DNA from: an uncultured Sutterella sp.
Lineage (GTDB): Bacteria; Pseudomonadota; Gammaproteobacteria; Burkholderiales; Burkholderiaceae_F
Direction of reading: 5' to 3'
DNA: 7,157 bases
NCBI GenBank assembly: GCA_900552545.1
Contig: USAL01000095.1
Span: forward strand, 1-7,157
Every line of letters starts with the position of its first letter. The first letter of the stretch is position 1. Positions 1 through 7,044 of the stretch are shown in pieces. A program made the translations under genes and the position numbers. The notes beneath the pieces were generated by a model. That model had not been told where the DNA came from. It did not search any database and worked only from the letters and a program-made list of their open reading frames with translations.

Positions 1-74
1 ACAGGATCCAAATCGGGCTCATTGTCATAGAGTTCTTCGGCGATGCGCTGCGCATCTTTCCACTTGAGCGACAT
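1..74 (-). CDS. iscX: IscX (YfhJ), Fe-S assembly regulator, 5' part only
   Basis: This is the first 24 codons of a small acidic protein, cut by the left window edge. The start reads MSLKWKDAQRIAEELYD, and the visible part ends in NEPDLDP. This matches the start of E. coli IscX (MGLKW...LYD...PDLDP). The family is about 66 residues long, binds IscS, and modulates the IscS-IscU-frataxin complex as a candidate iron-dependent regulator. The start is supported by an AGGAG ribosome site (complement of 82-86) lying 7 bases before the ATG. Only 12 bases separate it from the fdx stop, so it is co-transcribed as the last known isc gene. The missing C-terminal two thirds cannot be judged. Confidence 0.9.
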   Translation of the reverse strand, partial: MSLKWKDAQRIAEELYDNEPDLDP

Positions 75-86
75 GGCCAGGCTCCT

Positions 87-422
87 TTAGTCCTCGTGAA
101 CGAGATTGCGGTTGTTCTTCGGAATCTCGATCGTGATGTCCTGTTCGCCCATGACGACCTGGCAGGCCAGACGCGAGTACTGCGTAGCGCCGAAGGCGTT
201 GTCGAGATGATCGTATTCGTTGTCGTCGGGCTCGTTGAGACTGTCAAATCCTTCACGCACGATGACGTGGCAGGTCGCGCAGGCGCAGTTGTACTCGCAG
301 GCGTGCGGAAGATTCACGCCGGCCTTGTTGAGCGCCTGGGCGAGCTTTTCACCCGTCTTCACCTCCACCTTCGCGCCTTCGGGGCAGATGGCCGCATTGG
401 GAAGAATCGTCACAATAGGCAT
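87..422 (-). CDS. fdx: [2Fe-2S] ferredoxin of the ISC system
   Basis: This 111-residue adrenodoxin-type ferredoxin has the same length as E. coli Fdx. It donates electrons in the cytoplasm for cluster assembly on IscU, interacting with IscS. The four cluster ligands are visible as Cys42, Cys48, Cys51 and Cys87, in the arrangement C-x5-C-x2-C...C (HACEYNCACATCH and SRLACQ). Cys46 is the extra non-ligand cysteine also present in the E. coli protein. The conserved VIVREGFDSL segment follows the cysteine loop. The start ATG is preceded by AGAGGA at a spacing of about 9 bases. It ends in TAA. It lies between hscA (56-base gap) and iscX (12-base gap). Nothing in it looks degraded. Confidence 0.96.
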   Translation of the reverse strand: MPIVTILPNAAICPEGAKVEVKTGEKLAQALNKAGVNLPHACEYNCACATCHVIVREGFDSLNEPDDNEYDHLDNAFGATQYSRLACQVVMGEQDITIEIPKNNRNLVHED

Positions 423-478
423 GGTTTCAGGTTCCTCTGCTGAAAGTTTTTTCTGGGGTTGAAATGTCTGTCGGCGGC

Positions 479-2326
<1,848 letters not shown>

Positions 2327-2350
2327 CTTCTTTTTCTTCTCGTCCGGTAT

Positions 2351-2881
2351 TTACGGTGTTGGGGTGGCGCGGGAGTGCTGCATCTGCAGCATCTCGCGAT
2401 GGAATTTCTCAACGAACATGAGCCGGCGCACGGCCTCGCGCGCACGCGGCCAGTCCTTCTGCACGTCGATAGCCTCGGCGAGCACTGCCGAGAGCGCATC
2501 GCGCTCGGCCTCGACCTCGAACAAAAGCGCTCCGAAGGCTTCGCCCTTGGGGTCGCCCGCCTCTTCGAGCGCCTCGCGCCACTGCATCTGCTGCATGAGA
2601 AAGTCGGCGGGCATGCGGGTGTCGGATTCGGCACCGACGTCCACGCCCGCGGCGGCAATCAGAAGCCCCGCGCGGCGCACGGGATCGATGAGCGCGTCGC
2701 GCGCCTCATTGATGCGGCCGGCCCACTGCTCGGCGACGCGGCGCTCGGCCGCACTTTTTCCCGCAAAGCGGTCCGGGTGCACGAGCGCAATCGTCCGGCG
2801 CCAGTTCTCCTCGATCTGCGCCGGATCGAGCGCAAAACGCTCCTCAAGCCCCAGAATTCGAAAGGCGTTGTCAGCGGCCAT
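2351..2881 (-). CDS. hscB: HscB (Hsc20), J-domain co-chaperone
   Basis: This 176-residue J-type co-chaperone (E. coli HscB is 171) recruits IscU to HscA and stimulates HscA ATPase. The N-terminal J domain covers about residues 3-75. It has NAFRILGLEERFALD at the start and the essential HPD triad at 35-37 (LVHPDRFAGKSAAE). A linker follows, then the C-terminal three-helix domain with MPADFLMQQMQWREALEEA, the segment typical of the IscU-binding face. The C-terminal tail (HSRATPTP) is not conserved. The start is set by an AAGGG site that overlaps the iscA stop codon, leaving only 9 bases between the genes and suggesting translational coupling. It stops with TAA 24 bases before hscA. Confidence 0.96.
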   Translation of the reverse strand: MAADNAFRILGLEERFALDPAQIEENWRRTIALVHPDRFAGKSAAERRVAEQWAGRINEARDALIDPVRRAGLLIAAAGVDVGAESDTRMPADFLMQQMQWREALEEAGDPKGEAFGALLFEVEAERDALSAVLAEAIDVQKDWPRAREAVRRLMFVEKFHREMLQMQHSRATPTP

Positions 2882-2890
2882 TGCGCACCC

Positions 2891-3214
2891 TTAGACGTGA
2901 AACGACTTGCCGCAGCCGCAGGTTTCCTTCTCCTGCGGATTGTGAAACTTGAAGCCCTCCTGCAGGCCTTCGCGCACGTAGTCGAGCTCCGTGCCGTCGA
3001 TGTAGGGAAGGCTTTTGGCGTCGACGATCACCTTCACGCCGTGGCTCTCCCAGACCTGGTCGTCTTCATTGACCGCATCGGCAAACTCAAGCTTGTAGGC
3101 CATGCCCGAGCAGCCGCTCGTCTTGACGCCGAGCCGCAGGCCGATGCCCTTGCCGCGCTTGGTGAGATATGCCGCCACGTGCTTGGCCGCGGCCTCCGTC
3201 ATTGTCACTGCCAT
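2891..3214 (-). CDS. iscA: IscA, A-type Fe-S carrier
   Basis: This 107-residue protein has exactly the E. coli IscA length. A-type carriers bind iron or a cluster and pass it to apo-targets, mainly for [4Fe-4S] maturation. The three invariant cysteines are present: Cys35 in TSGCSGMAYKLEF, and Cys99 and Cys101 in the terminal ETCGCGKSFHV. The frame is open further upstream, to 3439 inside iscU. The ATG at 3214 is chosen because it gives the family start (MAVTMTEAAAKHV against MSITLSDSAAARV in E. coli) and because AAGGAA lies 9 bases before it. It follows iscU by 44 bases and precedes hscB by 9. No anomaly was seen. Confidence 0.97.
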   Translation of the reverse strand: MAVTMTEAAAKHVAAYLTKRGKGIGLRLGVKTSGCSGMAYKLEFADAVNEDDQVWESHGVKVIVDAKSLPYIDGTELDYVREGLQEGFKFHNPQEKETCGCGKSFHV

Positions 3215-3258
3215 GATGAATGATTCCTTTGATTGGCTCGATGAATTCCCTGACCGCC

Positions 3259-3663
3259 TCAGGCCTTGGCAGGCTCGTCGGTCTTGGCGTGCTTGGACTT
3301 GTAGTCGTCGATGGCGGCCTTGATGGCGTCTTCGGCGAGAATCGAGCAGTGAATCTTCACGGGAGGCAGCGCAAGCTCCTCGGCGATAGCTGAGTTGGTG
3401 ATCTTGGCCGCATCGTCGAGCGTCTTGCCCTTGACCCATTCGGTCACGAGCGAGCTCGAGGCGATGGCCGAGCCGCAGCCGTAGGTCTTGAACTTGGCGT
3501 CTTCAATGACGCCCTTGTCGTTGACCTTGATCTGAAGGCGCATCACGTCGCCGCAGGCGGGCGCGCCCACCATGCCGGTTCCCACCGAGTCGTCGTTCTT
3601 GTCGAGCGTGCCGACGTTGCGCGGATGCTCGTAGTGATCCATCAGTTTTTCGCTGTAAGCCAT
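3259..3663 (-). CDS. iscU: IscU, Fe-S cluster scaffold
   Basis: This is the 134-residue scaffold on which IscS-derived sulfur and iron are assembled into [2Fe-2S]. Cluster residues are Cys37 and Asp39 (GAPACGDVM), Cys63 (KTYGCGSAIASSS), and His105 and Cys106 (KIHCS). The HscA recognition motif LPPVK is intact at 99-103. The protein is nearly colinear with E. coli IscU (128 residues) apart from a slightly longer Lys/Ala-rich tail (HAKTDEPAKA). The ribosome site is modest (AAGTGGA, about 8 bases before the ATG). It is separated from iscS by 103 bases that hold a GC-rich stem-loop, and it ends with TGA 44 bases before iscA. The intact LPPVK shows that the partner motif for HscA has been kept. 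Confidence 0.98.
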   Translation of the reverse strand: MAYSEKLMDHYEHPRNVGTLDKNDDSVGTGMVGAPACGDVMRLQIKVNDKGVIEDAKFKTYGCGSAIASSSLVTEWVKGKTLDDAAKITNSAIAEELALPPVKIHCSILAEDAIKAAIDDYKSKHAKTDEPAKA

Positions 3664-3710
3664 GGTGTGTGTCCACTTAAAGAGTAATTGGGCTCAAAGG
3701 TCGGGGCTGC

Positions 3711-3750
3711 CGCCCGCTGGCGCCGGGAACTGCTGTCCCGGCAACGGGCG
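3711..3750 (-). promoter_or_regulatory. GC-rich stem-loop in the iscS-iscU gap
   Basis: Within the 103-base space between iscS and iscU, an outer 6-bp stem (CGCCCG at 3711-3716 with CGGGCG at 3745-3750) encloses an inner 6-bp stem (CCGGGA at 3723-3728 with TCCCGG at 3736-3741) around a 7-base loop. There is an asymmetric internal loop between them. No T-run follows on the minus strand, so it is not a standard terminator. By position it may be an mRNA processing or stability element separating iscRS from the downstream genes. That role is inference. Confidence 0.5.
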
Positions 3751-3766
3751 CAGACGGCATTTGATA

Positions 3767-4978
3767 TTAGTGAGCGCTCCACTTCACGCTCGAGAGATCC
3801 ACGCCCTGCTGGTGCATCTCCCACAGAGGCGACATCTCGCGCAGCTTGGCCACCTGCTCGGTGAGCGTCTTGATCGTAAAGTCGATCTCCTCTTCGGTGG
3901 TAAAGCGCCCGAGAGAGAAGCGAATCGAGCTGTGCGCAAGCTCATCGTCGCGGCCGAGGGCGCGCAGCACGTAGCTCGGCTCAAGCGAAGCCGACGTGCA
4001 GGCCGAGCCCGAGCTCACCGCGATGTCCTTGATGGCCATCATGAGGCTTTCGCCCTCGACGTAGGCAAAGGAGACGTTGAGGTTCGAGCAAACGTGGTGC
4101 TCCATGTTGCCGTTGATGTAGACGTCGGGGATGTTGTCGAGAATGCCCTTCAAAAGACGGTCGCGCAGCTTGGTGCAGTGCTCGATGTCCTGCTGCTGCT
4201 CAAGGCGCGCCAAGCGATAGGCTTCGCCCATGCCCACGATCTGGTGCGTCGCGAGCGTTCCCGAACGCATGCCGCGCTCGTGTCCGCCGCCGTGGATCTG
4301 CGGCTCGATGCGCACGCGCGGCTTGCGGCGCACGTAGAGCGCGCCCATGCCCTTGGGGCCGTAGACCTTGTGCGAGGAAAGGCTCATGAGGTCGACCTTG
4401 AGCTTTTGCATGTCGAGCTCCATCTTGCCTGCGGCCTGCGTGGCGTCGCAGTGAAAGATCACGCCGTGCTTGCGGCACATCTCGCCGATCGCCTCAAGAT
4501 CCTGAATGACGCCGATCTCGTTGTTGACAGCCATGATGGACACGAGCGTCGTGTCGGGACGGATGGCCGCCTCAAGCGCGTTGAGATCGAGCATGCCGTC
4601 GGGCAGCACGTCGAGGTAGGTCACCTCGTAGCCCTCGGTCTCGAGATGGCGCATGCTGTCGAGCACGGCCTTGTGCTCGGTCTTCACCGTGATGAGATGC
4701 TTGCCCTTGTCCTTGTAAAAGTGCGCCGCACCCTTGATGGCAAGATTGTCGGCCTCGGTTGCGCCCGAGGTCCAGACGATTTCGCGCGGATCGGCATTGA
4801 GGTAGTCGGCCACGTGCTTGCGGGCTTCTTCGACAGCCTTCTCGGCCTCCCAGCCGTAGCTGTGCGAGCGGCTCGCCGGATTGCCGAACTTCGTCAGAAG
4901 ATACGGCAGCATCTTTTCAACCACGCGGGGATCGGTGGGCGTGGTCGCCGAATAGTCAAGGTAGACAGGCAGTTGCAT
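3767..4978 (-). CDS. iscS: IscS, cysteine desulfurase
   Basis: This 403-residue PLP enzyme (E. coli IscS is 404) converts L-cysteine to L-alanine and carries a persulfide for Fe-S assembly and tRNA thiolation. The PLP lysine is Lys204 in SSHKVYGPKG (codon 4367-4369). The catalytic, persulfide-bearing cysteine is Cys327 in SSGSACTSASLEPS (codon 3998-4000), on the long mobile loop of group I desulfurases. Other landmarks are LDYSATTPTDPRV at the N-terminus, SGATEADNLAIKGAA, TEHKAVLD, VNNEIGVIQD, HGGGHERGMRSGT and SSIRFSLGRFTTEEEID. The start has GAGAG upstream of the ATG. It follows iscR after 126 bases and ends with TAA. Length and motifs show a complete, apparently functional enzyme. Confidence 0.98.
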   Translation of the reverse strand: MQLPVYLDYSATTPTDPRVVEKMLPYLLTKFGNPASRSHSYGWEAEKAVEEARKHVADYLNADPREIVWTSGATEADNLAIKGAAHFYKDKGKHLITVKTEHKAVLDSMRHLETEGYEVTYLDVLPDGMLDLNALEAAIRPDTTLVSIMAVNNEIGVIQDLEAIGEMCRKHGVIFHCDATQAAGKMELDMQKLKVDLMSLSSHKVYGPKGMGALYVRRKPRVRIEPQIHGGGHERGMRSGTLATHQIVGMGEAYRLARLEQQQDIEHCTKLRDRLLKGILDNIPDVYINGNMEHHVCSNLNVSFAYVEGESLMMAIKDIAVSSGSACTSASLEPSYVLRALGRDDELAHSSIRFSLGRFTTEEEIDFTIKTLTEQVAKLREMSPLWEMHQQGVDLSSVKWSAH

Positions 4979-5104
4979 TTTGGTTCTCTCGCTTTCTTGG
5001 CGTTTTTCTAGAGGTTCGGCGCACTTCTGCTTGAAACACGTTGCCAGGCGCTTCGCCTTGAGGGGTAAAAATTCTTCTCTCGTAAGGGTGTTCTGCCGTG
5101 GGGG

Positions 5105-5632
5105 CTAGGCCGCAAGACTTCGTTTGTCGTCGACTGCCGCCGCATGCTCCAGACGGTGGCGTCCCGCAACCTGCGACACCGGCACCGTAGCTTCGGCGCA
5201 GGCGCCTGCGGAAAGCGCCGCCGCACGGCTGAGGTTTCTGTCCTTGATCGACTGCAGCGTCTGGGAGTTGAGAAACTCGGCCATCTTGACGTTGAGCTCC
5301 GTCCAGAGCCCGTGCGCCAGACACTCCGCGCCGCCCCTGCAGGTCGCCTCGCCCCGGCACTGCGAGGCATCGCCGTCGCCTTCGACGGCGCGTACGATTT
5401 CGCCAGCGGTGATTTCGGCTGCGGGGCGCCCGAGCAGATAGCCGCCGCCCGGACCGCGCACGCTTTTGACGAGCGACGCGCGGCGCAGCTGGCAGAAGAT
5501 CTGCTCAAGGTACGCAAGCGACATCTTCTGACGGCGGGCGATGTCGACAAGCCTCACCGGCCGGCTCTCGGCGTTGAGCGCCAGATCGATCATGCTGGTG
5601 ACGGCAAAGCGTCCGCGCGTCGTAAGCTTCAC
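5105..5632 (-). CDS. iscR: IscR, Rrf2-family [2Fe-2S] transcription regulator
   Basis: This 175-residue Rrf2-family regulator (E. coli IscR is 162) is the first gene of the operon. The N-terminal winged helix-turn-helix spans about residues 1-65: MKLTTRGRFAVTSMIDLAL, SLAYLEQIFCQLRRASLVKS, then the wing VRGPGGGYLLGRP. The cluster ligands Cys92, Cys98, Cys104 and His107 (QCRGEATCRGGAECLAH) fall at the E. coli positions. The tail after about residue 135 is not recognisably conserved and accounts for the extra length. Translation starts at GTG (5630-5632), which aligns with the family start and has AGGAA 7 bases upstream. It stops with TAG. It is expected to repress this operon when holding a cluster, through the sites at 5752-5776 and 5788-5812. 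Confidence 0.96.
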   Translation of the reverse strand: MKLTTRGRFAVTSMIDLALNAESRPVRLVDIARRQKMSLAYLEQIFCQLRRASLVKSVRGPGGGYLLGRPAAEITAGEIVRAVEGDGDASQCRGEATCRGGAECLAHGLWTELNVKMAEFLNSQTLQSIKDRNLSRAAALSAGACAEATVPVSQVAGRHRLEHAAAVDDKRSLAA

Positions 5633-5681
5633 TCTCTCGTTCCTCGTGGTGTGTCGATCGCCCGCCGGCGGAATTCTTCAA

Positions 5682-5697
5682 GGGGCTTCCAAGCCCC
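5682..5697 (-). promoter_or_regulatory. Hairpin in the presumed iscR leader
   Basis: GGGGCTT (5682-5688) is followed after 2 bases by its perfect complement AAGCCCC (5691-5697), about 50 bases upstream of the iscR start. No U-run follows in either direction, so it is not an obvious terminator. It may shape or stabilise the iscR 5' leader. Function is unknown. Confidence 0.45.
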
Positions 5698-5731
5698 CGA
5701 AAGGCTCCGTCAAAACAGGCGTCGGAAAACC

Positions 5732-5751
5732 TTTTGCCGAGCAAGGCAAAA
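5732..5751 (-). promoter_or_regulatory. 7-bp inverted repeat next to the promoter-proximal IscR site
   Basis: TTTTGCC (5732-5738) and GGCAAAA (5745-5751) form a perfect inverted repeat with a 6-base spacer, ending directly beside the IscR site at 5752-5776. It would lie near or just after the transcription start. It could be a leader hairpin or the operator of a second regulator; the sequence alone does not decide. Confidence 0.4.
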
Positions 5752-5776
5752 ATACCCTACCCAATTGGTCAAGAAT
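5752..5776. promoter_or_regulatory. Type 1 IscR site, promoter-proximal
   Basis: This 25-bp sequence begins ATACCCTACCC and ends GGTCAAGAAT on the plus strand. Compared with the Type 1 consensus I recall for E. coli IscR (ATASYYGACT-RWWWY-AGTCRRSTAT), I count 20 of 25 matches. On the minus strand it contains TTGACC (5767-5772), a possible -35 element. Its centre is 36 bp from the centre of the second site. Holo-IscR bound here would block transcription of iscR. Confidence 0.7.
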
Positions 5777-5780
5777 CATA
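5775..5780 (-). promoter_or_regulatory. Candidate -10 box of the isc operon promoter
   Basis: TATGAT on the minus strand matches TATAAT at 5 of 6 positions and sits between the two IscR sites in the most AT-rich part of the region. The -35 at normal spacing is poor (TTTTAT at 5798-5803, spacer 17). An alternative promoter would use TTGACC at 5767-5772 as its -35, but I see no good -10 at normal spacing for it. The promoter is surely nearby; its exact elements are unsettled. Confidence 0.4.
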
Positions 5781-5787
5781 CCGAAAA

Positions 5788-5812
5788 ATACCCGACAATA
5801 AAACATGGGTAT
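5788..5812. promoter_or_regulatory. Type 1 IscR site, promoter-distal
   Basis: This 25-bp element has perfect 6-bp outer arms, ATACCC at 5788-5793 and GGGTAT at 5807-5812. It starts ATACCCGAC on the plus strand. I count 20 of 25 matches to the remembered Type 1 IscR consensus, the left half-site being near-perfect and the inner right half (ACAT) weak. It is 11 bp from the proximal site, giving a tandem pair as in the E. coli iscR promoter. Confidence 0.75.
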
Positions 5813-6013
5813 TTGAAACCCCTTGATTTTATTGATTTCATTGCCATTGAAGGCTTAAAACCCTGGTTGAGAACAACCCCTCTTATCCCCGGTTTCGACG
5901 CGTTCCCACGCACTTTCATTCCCAAAGCGCTTTTTCTGCGTGTCGCTATACCGCAAAGGAGCCTGCGGCGCCTCCCCGGTTCCAGGTAGCCGCGTGGTGC
6001 CGTGCAAGTCGCT

Positions 6014-6019
6014 TATACT
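6014..6019 (+). promoter_or_regulatory. Candidate -10 box upstream of the permease (first copy)
   Basis: TATACT matches the sigma-70 -10 consensus at 5 of 6 positions. No good -35 lies 16-18 bases upstream. Transcription from here would start just before the inverted repeat at 6031-6070. The surrounding GTCGCTTATACT recurs as GTCGTCTATACT at 6094-6105. Confidence 0.25.
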
Positions 6020-6030
6020 TTTGCCTGAAG

Positions 6031-6070
6031 ACACGGACCTGACCGCGGAATTCCTGCGGTTTTCCCGTGT
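6031..6070 (+). promoter_or_regulatory. 40-nt two-part hairpin, terminator-like on the plus strand
   Basis: The outer stem ACACGG (6031-6036) pairs with CCGTGT (6065-6070). The inner stem ACCGCGG (6042-6048) pairs with CC-GCGGT (6053-6060, one bulged T) around an AATT loop. A 5/4-base internal loop separates the two stems. On the plus strand GTTTT follows directly (6071-6075), giving weak resemblance to an intrinsic terminator or attenuator. It lies between the two TATACT boxes. Confidence 0.45.
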
Positions 6071-6099
6071 GTTTTGAGATGCCGACCGGACTTGTCGTC

Positions 6100-6105
6100 T
6101 ATACT
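6100..6105 (+). promoter_or_regulatory. Candidate -10 box upstream of the permease (second copy)
   Basis: TATACT preceded by GTCGTC. TTGAGA at 6074-6079 is a 5-of-6 match to the -35 consensus, but the spacer would be 20 bases, longer than usual. If used, the permease mRNA would have a leader of roughly 265 bases containing the inverted repeat at 6193-6274. Confidence 0.3.
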
Positions 6106-6192
6106 CGCGCGCCCGGCCGGTGTTTTGGACGATGTCAGCTTTCCCGCGTCGCGGCACGCATTCCCTTTCTTTGCGCGCCTCGTGCTGAAGAG

Positions 6193-6274
6193 ACAAAGGA
6201 CTCGCCGCTTGTCGTTTGCGCCTCGCATTGCATTGATCAGCCCGGGCGCCGCGCAGACAAGCGGCTGTCTTTGT
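6193..6274 (+). repeat. Long imperfect inverted repeat in the permease leader
   Basis: Three stacked stems can form. ACAAAG(G)AC at 6193-6201 pairs with GTCTTTGT at 6267-6274 (8 bp, one bulged G). GCCGCTTGTC at 6204-6213 pairs perfectly with GACAAGCGGC at 6256-6265 (10 bp). TGCGC at 6217-6221 pairs with GCGCA at 6251-6255. That makes about 23 bp with small bulges and a 29-base loop. It lies about 105 bases before the permease ATG. It may be a structured 5' leader, part of a small RNA, or a mobile-element remnant; none of these is shown by the sequence. Confidence 0.6.
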
Positions 6275-6378
6275 TCGGATCACGACAGGCTGCGGCTGCT
6301 GTTTTTCCCGACATCCTGCGCAAGGCGCCTTTTTAACCGGAGCGCGGCCGCCTTCGCACCCACACGGATCCCAACACC

Positions 6379-7044
6379 ATGGAATTTGATTTTTCGCTCA
6401 TTACGTCTTCTCTGCCGCTGCTGTTGCAGGGCGCGGTCGTGACCCTGGAAATTACGGTGCTTGCCGTCGGCCTCGGTCTGGTGTTCGGTCTGATTGCGGC
6501 CCTGGCGCAGTTGAGCCGCTGGACGCCGCTGCGCGTGCTCGCCAAGATCTACGTCGACTTCATCCGCGGCACGCCGCTTCTGGTGCAGATCTTCATCATC
6601 TACTTCGCCCTGCCGGTGATCATCGGCCAGCGCATCGACCCGTTCATCGCGGCCGTGGCGGCCTGCTCGATCAATTCGGGCGCGTACGTGGCCGAAATCT
6701 TCCGCGCAGGCATCCAGTCGATCGACATCGGTCAGATGCGTGCGGGCCTGTCGCTCGGCATGAACTGGAACCAGACGATGCGCTACATCATCCTGCCGCA
6801 GGCCTTCAAGCGCATCATCCCGCCGCTTGGCAACGAATTCATCGCGATGTTGAAGGACTCCTCCTTGGTGTCGGTCATCGGCTTTGAAGAATAGACCCGC
6901 CAAGGTCAGCTGATCATCGCAAGCACCTACGGTGCGATGGAAATTTGGACGGCAGTGGCATTGATTTACCTAGCCATGACGATGCCGATTACCCGTTTAG
7001 TGGCCTATTTGGAAAAGAGATACAAATCCAATGATCGTAATTAA
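6379..7044 (+). pseudogene. Polar amino acid ABC transporter permease (GlnP/HisM type), interrupted by in-frame TAG
   Basis: This inner-membrane permease subunit imports a polar amino acid such as glutamine; the substrate cannot be fixed. Residues 1-171 show hydrophobic spans near 13-40, 66-82 and 86-108, RGTPLLVQ at 63-70, and the EAA loop that contacts the ATPase (NSGAYVAEIFRAGIQSI...RAGLSLG, then IILPQAFKRIIPPLGNEF). At 6892-6894 a TAG follows SVIGFEE, where relatives have Leu in ELTRQGQ. The same frame then continues for 49 codons (TRQGQLIIASTYGAMEIW and so on), with the last membrane span, to TAA at 7042-7044, giving 221 codons in all as expected. The stop-terminated product (6379-6894) would lack the last helix. 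Readthrough, a sequencing error or a true null remain open. The ribosome site is weak (CGGAT). Confidence 0.85.

Larger units (their letters stand above)
5813..6378. other. Divergent intergenic region without a convincing gene
   Basis: About 560 bases separate the iscR control region from the permease start. The part near 5813-5880 is AT-rich and includes a tandem TTGATTT (5823-5829 and 5832-5838). The rest is GC-rich. Open frames here (for example 5855-6283 minus, 6067-6336 plus) have Arg/Ser/Ala-rich, low-complexity translations, no recognised domain and no good ribosome site, so I treat them as chance. I see no tRNA, rRNA or known riboswitch motif. What stands out is two TATACT boxes and two inverted repeats, listed separately. 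A small RNA on either strand cannot be excluded. Confidence 0.6.

Noticed and set aside
3662..5011. Long open frame on the plus strand (449 codons) antisense to iscS
   Set aside because: Its translation is His/Ala/Arg-rich with no recognised domain. It is the expected mirror of a high-GC gene; iscS on the other strand has full motif support.
5046..5058. Small hairpin AGGCG-CTT-CGCCT in the iscR-iscS gap
   Set aside because: The stem is only 5 bp with a 3-base loop and no U-run, which is common by chance at this GC content.
5855..6442. Open frames in the divergent intergenic region (minus 5855-6283; plus 6067-6336 and 6074-6442)
   Set aside because: They have Arg/Ser/Ala-rich translations, no family resemblance and no clear ribosome site, and the plus frames overlap the inverted repeats. 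They are probably chance frames.
6892..6894. Genome-wide recoding of TAG as an amino acid
   Set aside because: iscR (stop at 5105-5107) and hscA (stop at 479-481) both end with TAG at family-appropriate lengths, so TAG appears to be a normal stop here.
6880..6910. Frameshift as the cause of the permease interruption
   Set aside because: The homologous protein continues in the same frame directly after TAG, so no insertion or deletion is needed.
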